Notes: a model not told the origin generated them from the sequence alone. Numbered from the stretch's first letter, positions 25,301 to 37,501 are shown. The stretch: 64,000 nucleotides of DNA from Micropterus salmoides (GCF_014851395.1 NW_024044348.1:27066676-27130675), one strand, 5' to 3'. A program made the numbers and translations.

Positions 25301-25592
25301 TTTAAATCACAATATGAGTTTTAGCATGCTAGCAGACCGACAACATGCTGCATCAATACAGTAGCTCCAGAGTATGGTTCATTGCAATGACAAAGCATGA
25401 TAAGTATGTATAGTTCACATTTTTGAAAGCAGTTCATATCATAAAACTGTTAAATAGACAATACATGTGTATGTTTAGCATTACTTATTAGTATAGCTAA
25501 TTACTTCTCTGCATGATTAATTTATACTTTTTGTTAAGTTAGTGCATGACCTCTTTTAATTAATACCATTAAGCCCACTTGACTGTGTTTCA
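22301..25592. other. Unassigned DNA with candidate conserved noncoding segments
   Basis: No gene is recognised. 23,890-23,945 (TATAAGTGTACCTAATAAATTG) resembles the end of a Tc1-type element. 24,640-24,760 is a low-repeat stretch with several ATTA/TAAT core words. Neither can be decided by eye. Confidence 0.4.
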
Positions 25593-25639
25593 ATGGGTAT
25601 TTTCTCCCATTTGACCTTTGAACCATTCCGCTCCCTAAT

Positions 25640-26470
25640 TTTGACCTCACATCATAATTTGTTGGCAATAGTGAGGAAGACAAAGGTGCCTAAAGCAGGA
25701 CCTAAGATCATATTTAAGAGATCATACAAACACTTTAGTGAAGACTGTTTTATTGAGGATGTAAGAAAAATAAGCTGTGAAAGTGTGTTGATGAAAGATG
25801 ATCCAAATGAAGCACTTGAAGCTTTAAATAAGCTATTGATGAAAGTCATTGATAAAAATGCACCTGTGAAAAAAAGGACAGTCAGAAATATTAGATCCCC
25901 CTGGATTGATGATGAATTGAAGGATTGTATGATACAGAGGGATCAAGTGAAAAGAATGGCAATTGAGTCAAGCTGCACATCCGATTGGCAAGTTTACCAC
26001 AAGTTAAGAAATTATGTAACCAAGTTGAATAAAAGGAAGAGGAAGCTGTATTATGTAAACATGATAAATAATTTAAGTATGACAATAAAAAGCTGTAGAA
26101 TACTTTTAATGGTATTATGGGTAGAACAAGCAAATCAACTCCATCCTGTTTGGAAGTAGAAGATAAATTTCTTATCAAACCGGTTGATATTGCTAATTAT
26201 TTTAGTAATTATTTTAATTGTAAAGTAAACAAATTTTGAAATGAAATGGACCAAACAAACAATAAGTAATCAGATGACATAATAACTGATCACATTATGA
26301 AAGATAAAAATTGTAAGTTCAAATCTACTGAAGTTACTGTAAGCTATGTGAAAAAATTGTTATCTGGATGTAAAGACAAACCATCAGGTATCGATAATTT
26401 GGAAGAATTATTAAAAATACTAGCAGACTTGATTGCCATTCCTGTTTGCTATGTGTTTAACCTTGAGTTT
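25640..26470 (+). pseudogene. LINE ORF2 5' piece: end of endonuclease and linker
   Basis: The frame opening at 25593 carries TSHHN near 25,644-25,658, where an APE-type endonuclease normally has an SDH motif. The catalytic Asp therefore appears replaced by His. A LINE-type inter-domain linker follows, including FKRSYKHF, KNAPVKKRTV and SPWIDDELKD. The frame is interrupted by stops near 26,159-26,290 and resumes as a second piece at ~26,297-26,470 (VKKLLSGCKDKPSGIDN, then IPVCYVFNL), the run-in to the reverse transcriptase. Coding homology stops abruptly at ~26,471. Most of the endonuclease is missing. Confidence 0.75.
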
Positions 26471-26917
26471 GAAGAAATGTGTTTGTCCCCAAGCTTGGAA
26501 AACTCTTTGTTTCCTGTTGGTCAAATAGCTCTCCAGCCAAGGAATTGCAGTCTGATTAAATCCATAACATTTAAGTTTGTCTAATAACAACCCATGATCA
26601 ATTATATCAAAAGCTGCGCTGAAATCCAATAATATAGCACCTACTAATTTATTATTGTCAATTTCTCTGAGCCAATCCTCTGACATTTGAGCCAGAGCAG
26701 TTTCAGTGGAGTGCCCCTCTCTATAAGCATGCTGGTAATCTGTGTTCAAATCATTACCTGAAAAATAAAATTGTATTTTTTCATAAACAATTCTCTCCAT
26801 GATCTTACTTAAAGCAGGTAACAGACTAATTGGACGACTATTAGGGCCCGAAAATGGTGCATTTCCATTCTTAGATAATGGTATAATCTTTGCAGTTTTC
26901 TTTAATGGAAGTTTTCT
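26471..26917 (-). pseudogene. LINE reverse transcriptase central segment, inverted
   Basis: On the minus strand a continuous frame encodes reverse transcriptase motifs in order: AKIIPLSKNG, SRPISLLPALSKIMERIV, a REGHSTETAL motif, then ILLDFSAAFDIIDHG holding the first catalytic Asp (codon near 26,624). It ends at SYLTNRKQRVF. These are exactly the motifs missing between the two plus-strand pieces. The left junction lies at ~26,471-26,479 and the right one at ~26,909-26,918. The ends of the minus-strand frame outside these points are antisense of the plus-strand pieces. The segment is ~445 bp. Confidence 0.85.
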
Positions 26918-27859
26918 GATGATAAATCTATTAGCTGTGGAATTCCTCAAGGAAGCTGCTTAGGTCCATTGTTATATGCTGTGTTTAAACATGAATTACC
27001 ATTAATCACATATAGGGCAAAAGTTAGCATTTATGCTGATGATACAACAGTATACTTGGCGGAACCCACGATTGAAGAACTTGCAAGAGCTTTAAATGAG
27101 GAATTACAGTCTATAGTTGACTGTGTAACAAATAACAAACTAGTTCTTAATGTCTCTAAAACAAAGAGCATTGTATTTGGGACAAGTCATTGTTTAAGAA
27201 ATGAGCCTAGGTTAAAGTTGCATGTTAATGATGTTGCAGTTGAAGTCCAAGAGATTAAACTTTTAGGTATTACAATAGATAGTAAATTATCATGGACAAT
27301 GCATATTAATGAATTGGTGAGTAAGATGGGAAGAGGTCTTTCAGTGATTAGGAGATGTTCTAAATTTTTACCAAAAAATGTAATGGGACAGATTATTAAG
27401 GCATTAGTTCTATCTCATCTGGATTACTGCTCAGTGGTTTGGTCCAGTGCTTCCATGACTTCCATGAAAAAATTGCAAGTTGTTCAGAATAAAGTAGCAC
27501 ATTGTACACTTCGATGCTCATATAGAACAAATGTAAATACAATGTATAGCTGTTTAACCTGGCTAAAGTTAAAATATAGATGTACTATCTCTGTCCTCTG
27601 CCTGAAAAAGATATTATATAGACAGCTATGTTGGAGCTCAGATGGGCATGACTATTATACCAGGCATGCTACTGAGGGTAGGTTTAAACTGCCCAAAACG
27701 AAAACCAGTATGATGAAGAACACTGTAATGTATAGAGCCATGGTTGCATGTAACACTCTGCCAGAGCATATTATTCAGGAGAACAGTAAAAATAGCTTTA
27801 AAATGTCATTGAAACAACATCTCCTGGCGAAACAGCTTTCCTCATCCAAGGACTCTTAG
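26917..27859 (+). pseudogene. LINE ORF2 3' piece: reverse transcriptase fingers/palm end and C-terminus
   Basis: Coding resumes on the plus strand with CGIPQGSCLGPLL (26,933 onward). The second catalytic box YADDT follows (27,032-27,046), then KLVLNVSKTKSIVFG, a LLGITIDSKLSW motif, and a C-terminal region with HLDYCSVVWSSAS and VQNKVA. The frame is open for ~300 codons to the stop before 27,860, so this end has decayed little. Because the first catalytic Asp lies on the opposite strand, no active enzyme can be made from this locus. Confidence 0.85.
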
Positions 27860-27989
27860 AGTCTAGATACTGCAATGTAATGTCTAGATAATATACTGGT
27901 GTACCAGCCAGTGTGTGTTTGATTAGAAAGAGAGTGGGGGTGGGGGGGTGGGGGGTTGAAAGGTTTGCTCCACTCCCAAGTGCTGCTTG

Positions 27990-29470
27990 GGTAGTTTCAG
28001 CCATAAAACCTACCATCTCTGGTGAAGTTGAGATAACAGACTCTATGCATGACTGTTAAACTGACAATATTAACCTTGTCCAGAGAATAACCTCAACCTG
28101 AACCAGGCTGTGAGGACCTCAGTGACCATAAAGGTGTCACCCCAACACTTCCCAGAGACTAACTTCATCCGGAACCAGTCTATCAGAACCCTTTTGAATA
28201 AAGGTCAAGAGACGCTAAACTGCCCCCACACAGGGTAACCGTGGTAATGAAGTTCCTCTTTCAGATTACCTCAGACATCAAAGATGATGATGACATCATA
28301 CATGTCATTGTTTTAATGATTCTCTCGCTGGTTTAATGTATGACTCTGTATTTTATTGTGTATAATCTGATGCCATGTTTGTGTAACTTGCTTATATTCT
28401 CTAAGTAAGAATGTTTAACAGCCAATATTATCCAGGAAACGTTGAGTTAAGTTTCTTTCATCCTGAAATCCTGAAAATGTGTTTAACTGGTAACCATTCT
28501 AGTCGTTACGACGATTAATTAATAGCTTTCCTTCCTTTTATCAAATGCTTAAAACTAAGAACGGTATAACTGTTTATGACATTTAAGGTTTCATTTTGGG
28601 AAAGTATTTGATTAAAATATGCGCAAATAAACACAGAGTCTGTGAGACCGGAAGCCCTCCCTCAGGGGAGACACAAGGCCTTGGGGGGGAAACAAAGCCC
28701 TCTGCCTTGGGATAAACCCCAAACAACAAAAGCACAGAGCCAAGCACGCTCGCTCTTCTCTTGTTCTTTCAGTTCCTCTTCTCTTGACACACTCAGTGTG
28801 CTCCCGTCTCCCAGCAACGTCCTAAGAAGTCCGGCCCGGTGAGCGCCGCGACTTTCAAGTTTCAAGTCTCACAGTAACTTACTCAGCGTACATCTGCGAG
28901 GTCTGGAGAACTTTCGTGGAAGTTATTCTTTTCTTTTGTTTATTTGTAAAGTTATCAGACCGTTTTAAGTCACACAATTTTTAATTCAGAAACAAACTAA
29001 GTTTCTTTTTAAGCTTTATTTTGCCGTCATATTCAACTAACCTTCCATTAGCTTTAATCTTTAATCATTTCAGCCTAAACTCCTTGTCAAATTTATCATA
29101 TTGTTATTTATCATATAACAATAACTCAGACCAACTAAATTCACATTGAAGTAGACCATTCCCAATGTCTGCACTTTGTTTTGTTTAGTTTTGTTTATTT
29201 CTTTGATGTATATTTAACCTCATTTATTCATGTAGTTAGTTCTAATAAATTTCACCCAAATCACAGGAACTGTGTGTGTGTGTTGTTTAACTCCAGGTCA
29301 CTGTAACGGAGGATTTATGCCTTTGATATGAGACTGACTGATTGATTTTTAAAAAATGACTAAGCAATTACTACTAACTGATCACTAGGAATAATTGTAT
29401 AATTTTTAAAACCATACCCAAGGAGTCCGGAGGCCCTAGGGCGAACTGAATTTCCGGTGGTGCATATTCA
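27990..29470 (+). mobile_element. LTR-like insertion in the LINE 3' UTR (tentative)
   Basis: About 1.5 kb separates the LINE ORF2 end from its recognisable 3' tail and has no reverse transcriptase or other coding. It contains ATGCGCAAATAAACACAG (polyadenylation-like AATAAA) at ~28,620, followed by a GC-richer leader-like stretch to ~28,930. It then runs AT-rich to CCGGAGGCCCTAGGGCGAAC at ~29,425. That layout resembles a solo LTR with R/U5-like sequence. I could not fix the ends or a target duplication, so this is a tentative call. Confidence 0.35.
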
Positions 29471-29506
29471 TAATTTTTATTAAAGGTAATGTAGGTATAT
29501 ACTACT

Positions 29507-29524
29507 ATATATATATATATATAT
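29507..29524. repeat. (AT)n microsatellite
   Basis: A run of alternating AT dinucleotides is seen within the LINE 3' UTR region. Confidence 0.85.
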
Positions 29525-29765
29525 TATTTTTTTCTTTTTCTTCTGTTTGTTCTGTTGAGTGATCTTTACTGATGAGAGCTGGGTTATGTAGTGTGTTGTA
29601 TTGTGTTTGTGTATGGTTGTATTGTCTTTGTTGTGTTGGTGTGTGTGACTTTTTGTAAATGTGTACTACACTGTATAGAGTTTTGTGTCTGTGTGGACCC
29701 CAGGAAGAATATTTGTTGCTTCGGCTACAGCAAATGGGGATCCTAATGAATGAAATGAAATGAAA

Positions 29766-31785
29766 CCTCACATGAATCAACTGATGTCTCCTCAAACTAC
29801 TAGCTTAAATATTTAAAATAAACATTTGAAAATTGATTAAAGTTACTGTTTGATTGTAAATCCCTAAATTGACTAATTTACTATCCTAACTAACATTTTT
29901 ATTGAACCTTTTGGGGCTTTTTTAAAAGGCATGAGGACACCATACAATAGACATACAGACAACACATATTGAAAGATAAAGTACTGAGTAAGAGTTATTT
30001 CCACTATAGTTTTGATTTTGTTCATAAATAGTATTTTGGCTACATTCCCTCTAGCGTCTGACACTTCAAATGGGAGATTAAATTTAAATTAAATCTAAAA
30101 TGTTCTCACTTAAATTGAGGCAGTATTTAAAAAGTCTGAAAAGGTTATTTGGTGGGCTTAATAGGGACATTCCCCCTATCTCAATGACGGATAATAATAA
30201 TGGATTACCGTGAAAGCAACCATTCACGGTGCCCATGGTGTAAATCCTAGGGGCTTCCCATGCTGATTTTGATAAAATTGTTCATAAATTCAAAAATATG
30301 AAGTGCTCTGATTAATAAATGTATTATTTGATTTTGAAACATTAGCCTTGTGTTGTTGTTATATAGCCTACAGCCAACAAGGAAGCCTGTATTTATCTAG
30401 GACAGCATTTGCAGTATCTCTAACATCTGGCATCTGAATAGAAGTTATCCTTATCCAGTGTAACATGCTAAACTAAGAAGGTGACCAGAGCTCCTGGGAT
30501 GGCTGTAGAATCTTAGTCATGTCGAATTGTTAGAAGAAATTCTGTCTTCTCATGTTTATTTCCATACAAACATGATGTACTGTATGTACCACAATTGGCA
30601 ATGTGCTGACCATGTGTGGTCTACATGTTGTTTAGGTGGAGGATGCAGCTTTCAGATGTAAAATTAAACTTCCCATATATCTGTAGTGATTATAGTGTCC
30701 CCGTGATTCGGTCAACTCCCTCACTTGGGCCAGCTAAAAATGTCTGCTTTTTTAGGCAACCTACTAAATCTACACATCTATTTTTTTAGCCTTTGTTAGT
30801 TGTTGTCAGTTATGGTAAGTAATTTGACTCTAAACCTGCAAAAACATCAATGGCTCAAATGGCTGAATGTCTCTTAAGTGAAAAGTTACACAGTATATTT
30901 TGCTCTGTTGTAAAGGAATTACAGATTTACACTTTGACCTGTAAAGAATATTATGAATGTCTTGTTAAGCATGGCGTTTTTTTTAAAAAACACAGTGCCT
31001 GCATGTTTTTAATTTACTTCTATTTGCACCTGAAAACTGTCAAAGGCAGCAGGGTTCAGTAAGAGGAAAGTACCTTGGCTAAAGATGACATCTCATACAC
31101 ATCCACATTTAGGCACATTTGCAGTTTGCAGGATTTACTTGCTGTCCTCTAAGGCAGTATATAAAAGTTCTATGGGAATGACTATTTCCAGCTTTCTTGT
31201 TTAAGGCCTAAAAGTTCAGAAATTAATTTTCCCAGTACAATCTCCCCAAGGGAAAACAGAGCATACCTTAAATGTTGAATTTTCCAGTAGAAGATACAGT
31301 AAATGCTGAAGCAACTCTCACAAGGGGGCTCTAGATTTTACATCTTGATGAGTCTTGGCTCTTTAGCCTCTGGCTTAGGTTGAAAGTTGTTCATGTTCAT
31401 TAATATTAATTGGACAAATGTAGACCAAAGGAATAACACAAACAATTTCTAAAATGGGGTGGTCTTGAACTTAAATTACAGCAGCTTAGTAGTAGACTTT
31501 TTCATTCTGTACTTTTTACCCTTTGTAAGAGCAATAAATGCAGGAAGTGCACAGCTGGAAACATCTTACTATGGGGAGGAGAAGCTAGTCTGAACTGACT
31601 ACCTGATACTGTGAGATGCTGATTCAGCCCAATTTGTTGGGCATATTTTTTCACAGACTGTTCACGCAACATGTATTTATACCTGACTTAGCATGTTGCA
31701 TTATGTTTTGAGGTATAGTTTTGTGAACTAAACTTATTTACTTTCTTGTCAAGTTACATGAGAAGTTTGATACCACTCTTATGCC
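29766..31785. other. Unassigned DNA
   Basis: AT-rich sequence with no recognised gene or repeat boundary. The short open frames here carry no motif I recognise. Confidence 0.4.
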
Positions 31786-31787
31786 TG

Positions 31788-32085
31788 TAAAATGTAGCTG
31801 GAGCCAACAGTTGATAAGCTTAGCTTAGCACAAAGACTGGAAACAAGGAGAAATATCTAGTCTGGCACTGTCCAGAGGTTAAAAAAATCTGCTTACAAAC
31901 ACCTCTAAAGCGCACAAATTAACATGTTATATGACGTTTGTTTAATCTGTCCGAAGACCAAACCCCATTACAAACTACTTGTTATGGTTTTTAATGGTAA
32001 TCTTTGCCAGTTTAAAGTTTTTTGTGCTAAGCTAAGCTAACCAGCTGTATTTAGCGAGTGGTATCAGTCTTATCATCTAAAATTT
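31788..32085. repeat. Teleost dispersed repeat with 18-bp subterminal inverted repeat
   Basis: AGCTTAGCTTAGCACAAA at 31817-31834 is the exact reverse complement of 32023-32040. The interior (GACTGGAAACAAGGAGAAA, CACCTCTAAAGCGCACAAAT) has the character of a very common fish non-autonomous repeat and no coding capacity. Outer ends are not resolved. Confidence 0.6.
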
Positions 32086-34292
32086 TTAACAATTCCTTTA
32101 ATAGAGTTTTTAATGATTCCATTTTTTATGATTTTTTTATGATTTTCCTTTCCTTCATTTTGACATGTTTAAAATTGTGGTTAATGTAAATTTAGCCTAT
32201 CCTGTGCTGTGGCACAACTGATATAAGCAGTGTGACATGATTTATGCAAGATAATGTGTGTCATTTGTCTTTTGTTTAAGACCTTGACGTCTCTGTTTAC
32301 TTGTGATCCTTATCATATATTCTGATGTAAAACTCTGGTATGCAAATTAATACCGGCCGGGATTTGATCAAACATTCAGATGAATCAGGTTTAAGATTTA
32401 TAAACACTTCAACACTTGCTAATATATTCATAGTGAAAATGGGAGCTTGGAATAAATCAACAACTGGGCTTGCACAGCTGAACATATTCAGTGTAGCAAG
32501 TTTCTATACAAACTTTGTTTAAATCTCAGTGACTACTAGCCTCAAAGTTCAAGAAATCACTTGCCTGAGTATTGTGGAGAGCTCTTCATCGGATGCCAAG
32601 AGTGTCAGTATCGGGGACAGCAACAGAGCTGCAGAGCCTCTTTGCCTATGTAGCATTTTTTTTTCTTCTTCACCAGGCCTATCAATCTTCTCTGCCTAAA
32701 GTTTTGACTCTCAAACAGCCTGTCTCATGCAAGCGATCAATCAAGCTAACGATGCCTTGCATTGTAGTTCAAGATGAGATGTCAAAGTCCCAAAACCAGA
32801 CAGGAAGTAGATTTACAGTGAAATTTCCACTGAAATTTGCAGCAGTACTATTTTCAGATCTGAATTTCATGCTATGCTACACATAACTGACACCTTTTTT
32901 GTTGTCCTATCAGATACACAAAGAGTTTTTATGTGTTCTGCCCAAACAATTTGACTGAAATTATTCTTGAGTCAAGAAGTGATATAACAGATGTACAAAT
33001 ATACTGGGAGCACAATCCCATGTGATTAATCGGAATATTAAAATGTTTGGGGAATGAAGTATTGCTTGTATATGTATTACAGTAATATCAGTAAAACTAA
33101 CATTTTTTATCATAGTGATCACAGTATAAGTAAAAATGACCTAGTCATTTGCTAGAAAATTAGTTGAAATAATGATTGTAGATCCGGAAGAATTTGCGGA
33201 GGCCACTTTTGTAAACTGTAAGTATTAGAAGTGGATTACGTGATTATTATACCTCTTAGCAATCTATCAATAACCAGTTTAAAGTAACATTTATGTGTAT
33301 ACTATTAAATTAATGAATATGCCCACCCCATCTGGGGTCTGTTACCAACCCAGAAACAACTAATTCAGTAATATATAATGTATTGTATGTACTATTGGTC
33401 AAGACAAGTGGTTCCCAAACTTTTTGGTTTGTTAACTGTCAACATAAAGACAAACTAATGTCTACCTTTGACCCCTCACCAGAGGACTGACAACTGTGAG
33501 CACTGTGAGATTTTTTTTCTTCTCAGATTGTGTGAGAGGCCGGAACAAGTATAAGGAAAAAGCAAATATTAGAGAAAAGCATGTGACAGTATTTGTTACG
33601 TTATGTTACATAAGTTAAATACATTACGTAAGTGAGTTTACATACGTACATACAATTACAACTTACATACAACTTAAACAATGAGTTTTGGTTTCATACA
33701 GGACATGAACAGCGGTCCCCTGGGTGAAAATCCTGTGTTTGCTTGACCCATCCATCCACCCCAACCTCATCCCTACATGGACTTTGTCGCTATTTACCTA
33801 AATGTTTTCTCTATGACACTGGAGCCCAAATTGGCACACCATGTCTGCACAACATAAGTCAGTAAAGACAAAAAAAAAAGGCAAAAAAGCCGTTGACTTA
33901 AGATATTGCTGCGTTATTCATATGACCATTCATATGACCACTGATCTACACAGTGGTCTTGGAATCATGTAACACTTGATTATCACAGTTTCAAGCAGAG
34001 AGAAGAAAATACAGATCGAAATTAGGTGTCTCAATGACTACAATCATCACACTCTTGACTTATTAACCCTAAATGTGGAGGCTTCCTTTTGTTTTGTTCT
34101 GCCGCATTTTTACACCATCAAGACAAATTTTTTCTTTACAGGAAAATGTCAGTGGCAAAGACCATGTGCCACCCATCAATATTATTCTATTACTCAACAA
34201 CTTCAGAGTGTGGGTTCAGATATTAACATAAAATATAACGTAAAACTCTAGAAATGCACAGAAATGTGAGCAGGAGCCATGGAACTGAGAAA
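32086..34292. other. Unassigned DNA
   Basis: No gene is recognised. 33,590-33,680 is rich in ACGTA/TACGT words but shows no clear boundary. Confidence 0.4.
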
Positions 34293-34318
34293 TGTGTGTG
34301 TGTGTGTGTGTGTGTGTG
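34293..34318. repeat. (TG)n microsatellite
   Basis: Uninterrupted TG dinucleotides. It is the first of three CA/TG arrays within 500 bp. Confidence 0.95.
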
Positions 34319-34540
34319 CGTGCACACCTTGTGTGTCTACATTTAAATGTAGTGGGCAGTTGGCATGCCCCCCTTAAGTGAATATAAAAGAAAGCAAAAA
34401 CTCAGCAATAAGTCTGCACACCCAACGTTAGACAAGTGTAGTGCAATTATACCTCTGATTGCAACCACCAAGGTCATGCTGACGAGAGAACAACCATCTT
34501 TGTGATCTCTTACACACTGTTGTACATGCATGAATGCACC

Positions 34541-34565
34541 CGCACACACACACACACACACACAC
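34541..34565. repeat. (CA)n microsatellite
   Basis: Uninterrupted CA dinucleotides. Peptides predicted through it are artefacts. Confidence 0.95.
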
Positions 34566-34765
34566 GTACAACACACCTGTAGGCATGCAAAACACAATGA
34601 CACACATGCACACATGCTTTGTGTGCTCAGATTGTGCACCAATGAATGCATGCATATATGCATAAATGAAAACAAAAAAACATGCATAACACAGAAATCA
34701 CTGGCCTGGAAAGGAGGGTGAAATAATGTACTGTCAAGTAATTAGCAGTTATATCCTAGACAAAT

Positions 34766-34793
<28 letters not shown>
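34766..34793. repeat. (CA)n microsatellite
   Basis: Uninterrupted CA dinucleotides, the third array of the cluster. Confidence 0.95.
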
Positions 34794-34796
<3 letters not shown>

Positions 34797-37028
34797 CTTG
34801 AGACAAACAGGAGTGTGTGTTTGTTTGTATGTGAATGTTTGCCTGAAAATGCGTGTGAATCTCTATGTTGTGAATGCATTTCTTCTGTGTGTCTATGACA
34901 ATGCCTGTGTGTATGTCTCTGTCCAGAGGTCCCTCATATTATTTAGGACCCCTCATCACTCTAGAAACTCAAAATGACATCTCCTTGAGGTGTGTCAAAT
35001 GTCTGTGCACTCTTTTATTGTGTGTATGCATACATCTCTGTGTAGCTGTGCTCTTCCTTGTGTGACTACAAATTTCAAGGGGCCTTGGAGTAATGCCTAT
35101 GCTCCTAAGATATGCCCTCATATCATAACACTGGCCTAATGAAAGCCAGGAAGTAATTGTGGTACTAAAGGCAACCCCTCCATTTCTCATTTTCTTCTCC
35201 AATCTAACTGCAATCAAGCAAATCTCAGGTGGCAGGGGACAGGTGGGCGCCTGTAAATATGGTGCCCCTTGTAATTAAGTCTTCAGGTTCCCCGACTTTA
35301 TTGTACTGCTCGGACTGTGCAGTGACAGCAGTAATAATTAAAGTCAAGCCCTCTTCTATGGATGCATTTTATTCCCTAATTTAATTACCTTTATTAAATC
35401 AGAGAAAAGATGCGGGTAAGAAATCTTAAGGAGAGTGGCTCTGCAGTGCAGCTTACTTTTTTTTTTTTTAGCTCACAGCTTCATTGATATTGCATTGTGC
35501 TTTTGGTAGCATGTATAGGTGAATGTGATAATGACGAATTATGAAATATTTTTAAACAGCTCAAAGATAATACAGGCAGTTATTTAGAGCCAGGGACCTT
35601 ATTCATCACATTGAGAGCAGGGGAATAGTCAGTTTGTTAAAGCTGCTGGTGCTCGGTGGGTGTTGCTGGTGTGGGACTTCTCATTGGCCTTTCACCATCA
35701 ATTACTTTTATTTCCTTTGAGAACAGTGACAACAAACAAGTCAACAATACCTGCAGAAGAACAGATAAGCCATAACACTGGACTATGTTTGAACCTACTG
35801 TATAAAAGGAGCAGAGAGGCTTGCTGGGACACGGGGAGTGTGGGTTTGTGTTTGAAGGAGCCTTGTGGCTTTGAATTTGTTCTTTGCATTTCTCCTTGTG
35901 AAACAAACAGGAACACACAGTTCACATCCAAGCAAGTATCAGACTCTGTCAGGGTTTAGACCTTTGTGGGTCATTTTTTCTATGCCGCTCCAACTCCCAA
36001 CAATTTCGTTGAATAAGAACAGCAAAGCAAGAGAGACAAGAAAGACAGAAAAGACAGAAGCAACACAAATGTGACCCTCGCACTCCTCTTGTCAGTCCAA
36101 TATTGGGAGCAAATGCTTGGAGGCAGCAGCCTGTCAAATCCTGTTAATTATTTCCAACATCTCTACTTCTCCTTTCCCTCTGGCAGACTGATAATAGGCC
36201 AGACCAGGAGAAAAACTATGAATAAAAATAGATGAGAAGATTGATACTGTTCACCCTGACTGTGCCTTAAATGTGAAGGTGGGGCCAGGGTACTAGCCGT
36301 AACCATAGTGGTTTTAAGTATGAAAGTGTTAAATCTATTTATCTTACAGTATGCTAGGCTAGGCTTTGCTGGTTTCTATTTTTTGAAAGCAGAAGTAAAC
36401 ACTACGAGGAATATAAACGTACCACTGTTTTTAATAATAATCTTGTGTAAGAAGAACAAAGCTACAGCCAATCTGTAACAAATGTAACGTTTAAGCTAGG
36501 TGCATTTAACACTGAGATATATTCCTTGTTATCTGGTACAGAGCAGTTATATTCCTCCTTGTCCACCATTGACACAGGGATGGTGCTGTTAGCCATTTCA
36601 ACAATGAACTGTTGTTAAGACTTCCGGATTAAACAAAGATAAAAAAAATTTAAAAGCCCTGTTGTTGTGACCTTTCAAGCACTTTGCATTACAGTGGGTT
36701 ACAATACAAGTGATAGACTAGTCCGAAGCATCCAGGTATTTTTTGCATACTGCATAATACATGCTAAATTTAGGCCAAATCAGTATGTATAGCTAGTATA
36801 GAAGGCAGTTTTGAATACAGCTATGCATCCAAATGTGTCTTGGTCTCCCTATGGACCATTTAATAGATTTACTCTTAAAATTATAGGTGAGGGACATTCC
36901 CCTGTCCTGCAGCATTCTTTGTGGGATTGCTAGCTTATAGCTCTTCAATGAAAAGTCATTAAATGGTTAACTTCAATTGTACTGTGGTATTGTCTGATTT
37001 TAGGTTTTTTTTAGGACAACTTATCAAA
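34794..37028. other. Unassigned DNA with a candidate conserved noncoding segment
   Basis: No gene is recognised. 35,170-35,450 is a non-repetitive stretch with TAATTA/AATTAC clusters and balanced composition. It is the kind of sequence often conserved near developmental genes, but this is a guess without alignment. A T-run lies at 35,458-35,469. Confidence 0.4.
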
Positions 37029-37172
37029 AATCAAATCAAGTTTATTATCTGGTACACAGTACGACTTCTAGTAAAAGTTTGTTCTCTGCATTTAACCCAT
37101 CCTGTTGTGTTAGGAGCAGTGTACAGCCATTGCTGCAGTGCCCAGCGACCAACTCTAATTCTAGGCCAGTCC
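37029..37172 (-). repeat. Retroposon 3'-end repeat (SINE/LINE tail)
   Basis: On the minus strand the sequence runs GGGTTAAATGCAGAGAACAA to CAGATAATAAACTTGATTTGA. This is the style of a short fish retroposon 3' end, with an AATAAA signal and an (ATTTG)n-like terminus. Family not assigned. Confidence 0.5.
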
Positions 37173-37496
37173 TTAAATAATAATAATTGAAATAGGTACT
37201 TCTGATGCCATTAGGCCTGCCATCTCACCAACTCCTACCTCATACAAAATATAATAAAACACAGTACATTGGTGTACAAAGTAAGTAAAGTGGTATCAGC
37301 TAATGTCCAATAATCACCATCCATGTTGTAATACTTAGGTAGTGTTCTGCATAAGGGAACAAAATAATAGGCTCAAGGATCAAGCCACCAGATGGATGAC
37401 CTTATGTTAAAGTGAGCAATAATTGTACTTCATATCTTTTATGCATAATATGACCTACAAATGTGTAAAATCAAAACCTATGGGGATGAAAAAAGC

Positions 37497-37501
37497 AGCA
37501 G
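37497..37501 (+). repeat. Target-site duplication AGCAG (left)
   Basis: The 5 bases directly before the 5' LTR are AGCAG, and the 5 bases directly after the 3' LTR (42899-42903) are also AGCAG. Five-bp duplication fits Ty3/gypsy integration. Confidence 0.85.

Larger units (their letters stand above)
25600..29765 (+). mobile_element. LINE (non-LTR retrotransposon), 5'-truncated, internally inverted and interrupted
   Basis: Plus-strand ORF2 pieces at 25,640-26,470 and 26,917-27,859 bracket a segment of the same ORF2 lying on the minus strand. A typical LINE 3' end appears at ~29,690-29,765: GGACCCCAGGAAGAATAT, then GGGGATCCTAATGAATG and an (ATGAA)n-like tail. Between ORF2 and that tail is ~1.5 kb of unrelated-looking LTR-like sequence. 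The reverse transcriptase style (GIPQGSCLGPLL, YADDT) fits the Rex1/CR1/L2/Jockey side of LINEs. Exact family is not assigned. The copy is dead. Confidence 0.8.

Noticed and set aside
26420..26950. A separate minus-strand LINE insertion at 26.4-26.95 kb
   Set aside because: Its motifs are exactly those missing between the two plus-strand pieces, and the flanks resume without overlap. An in-place inversion is simpler than an independent insertion.
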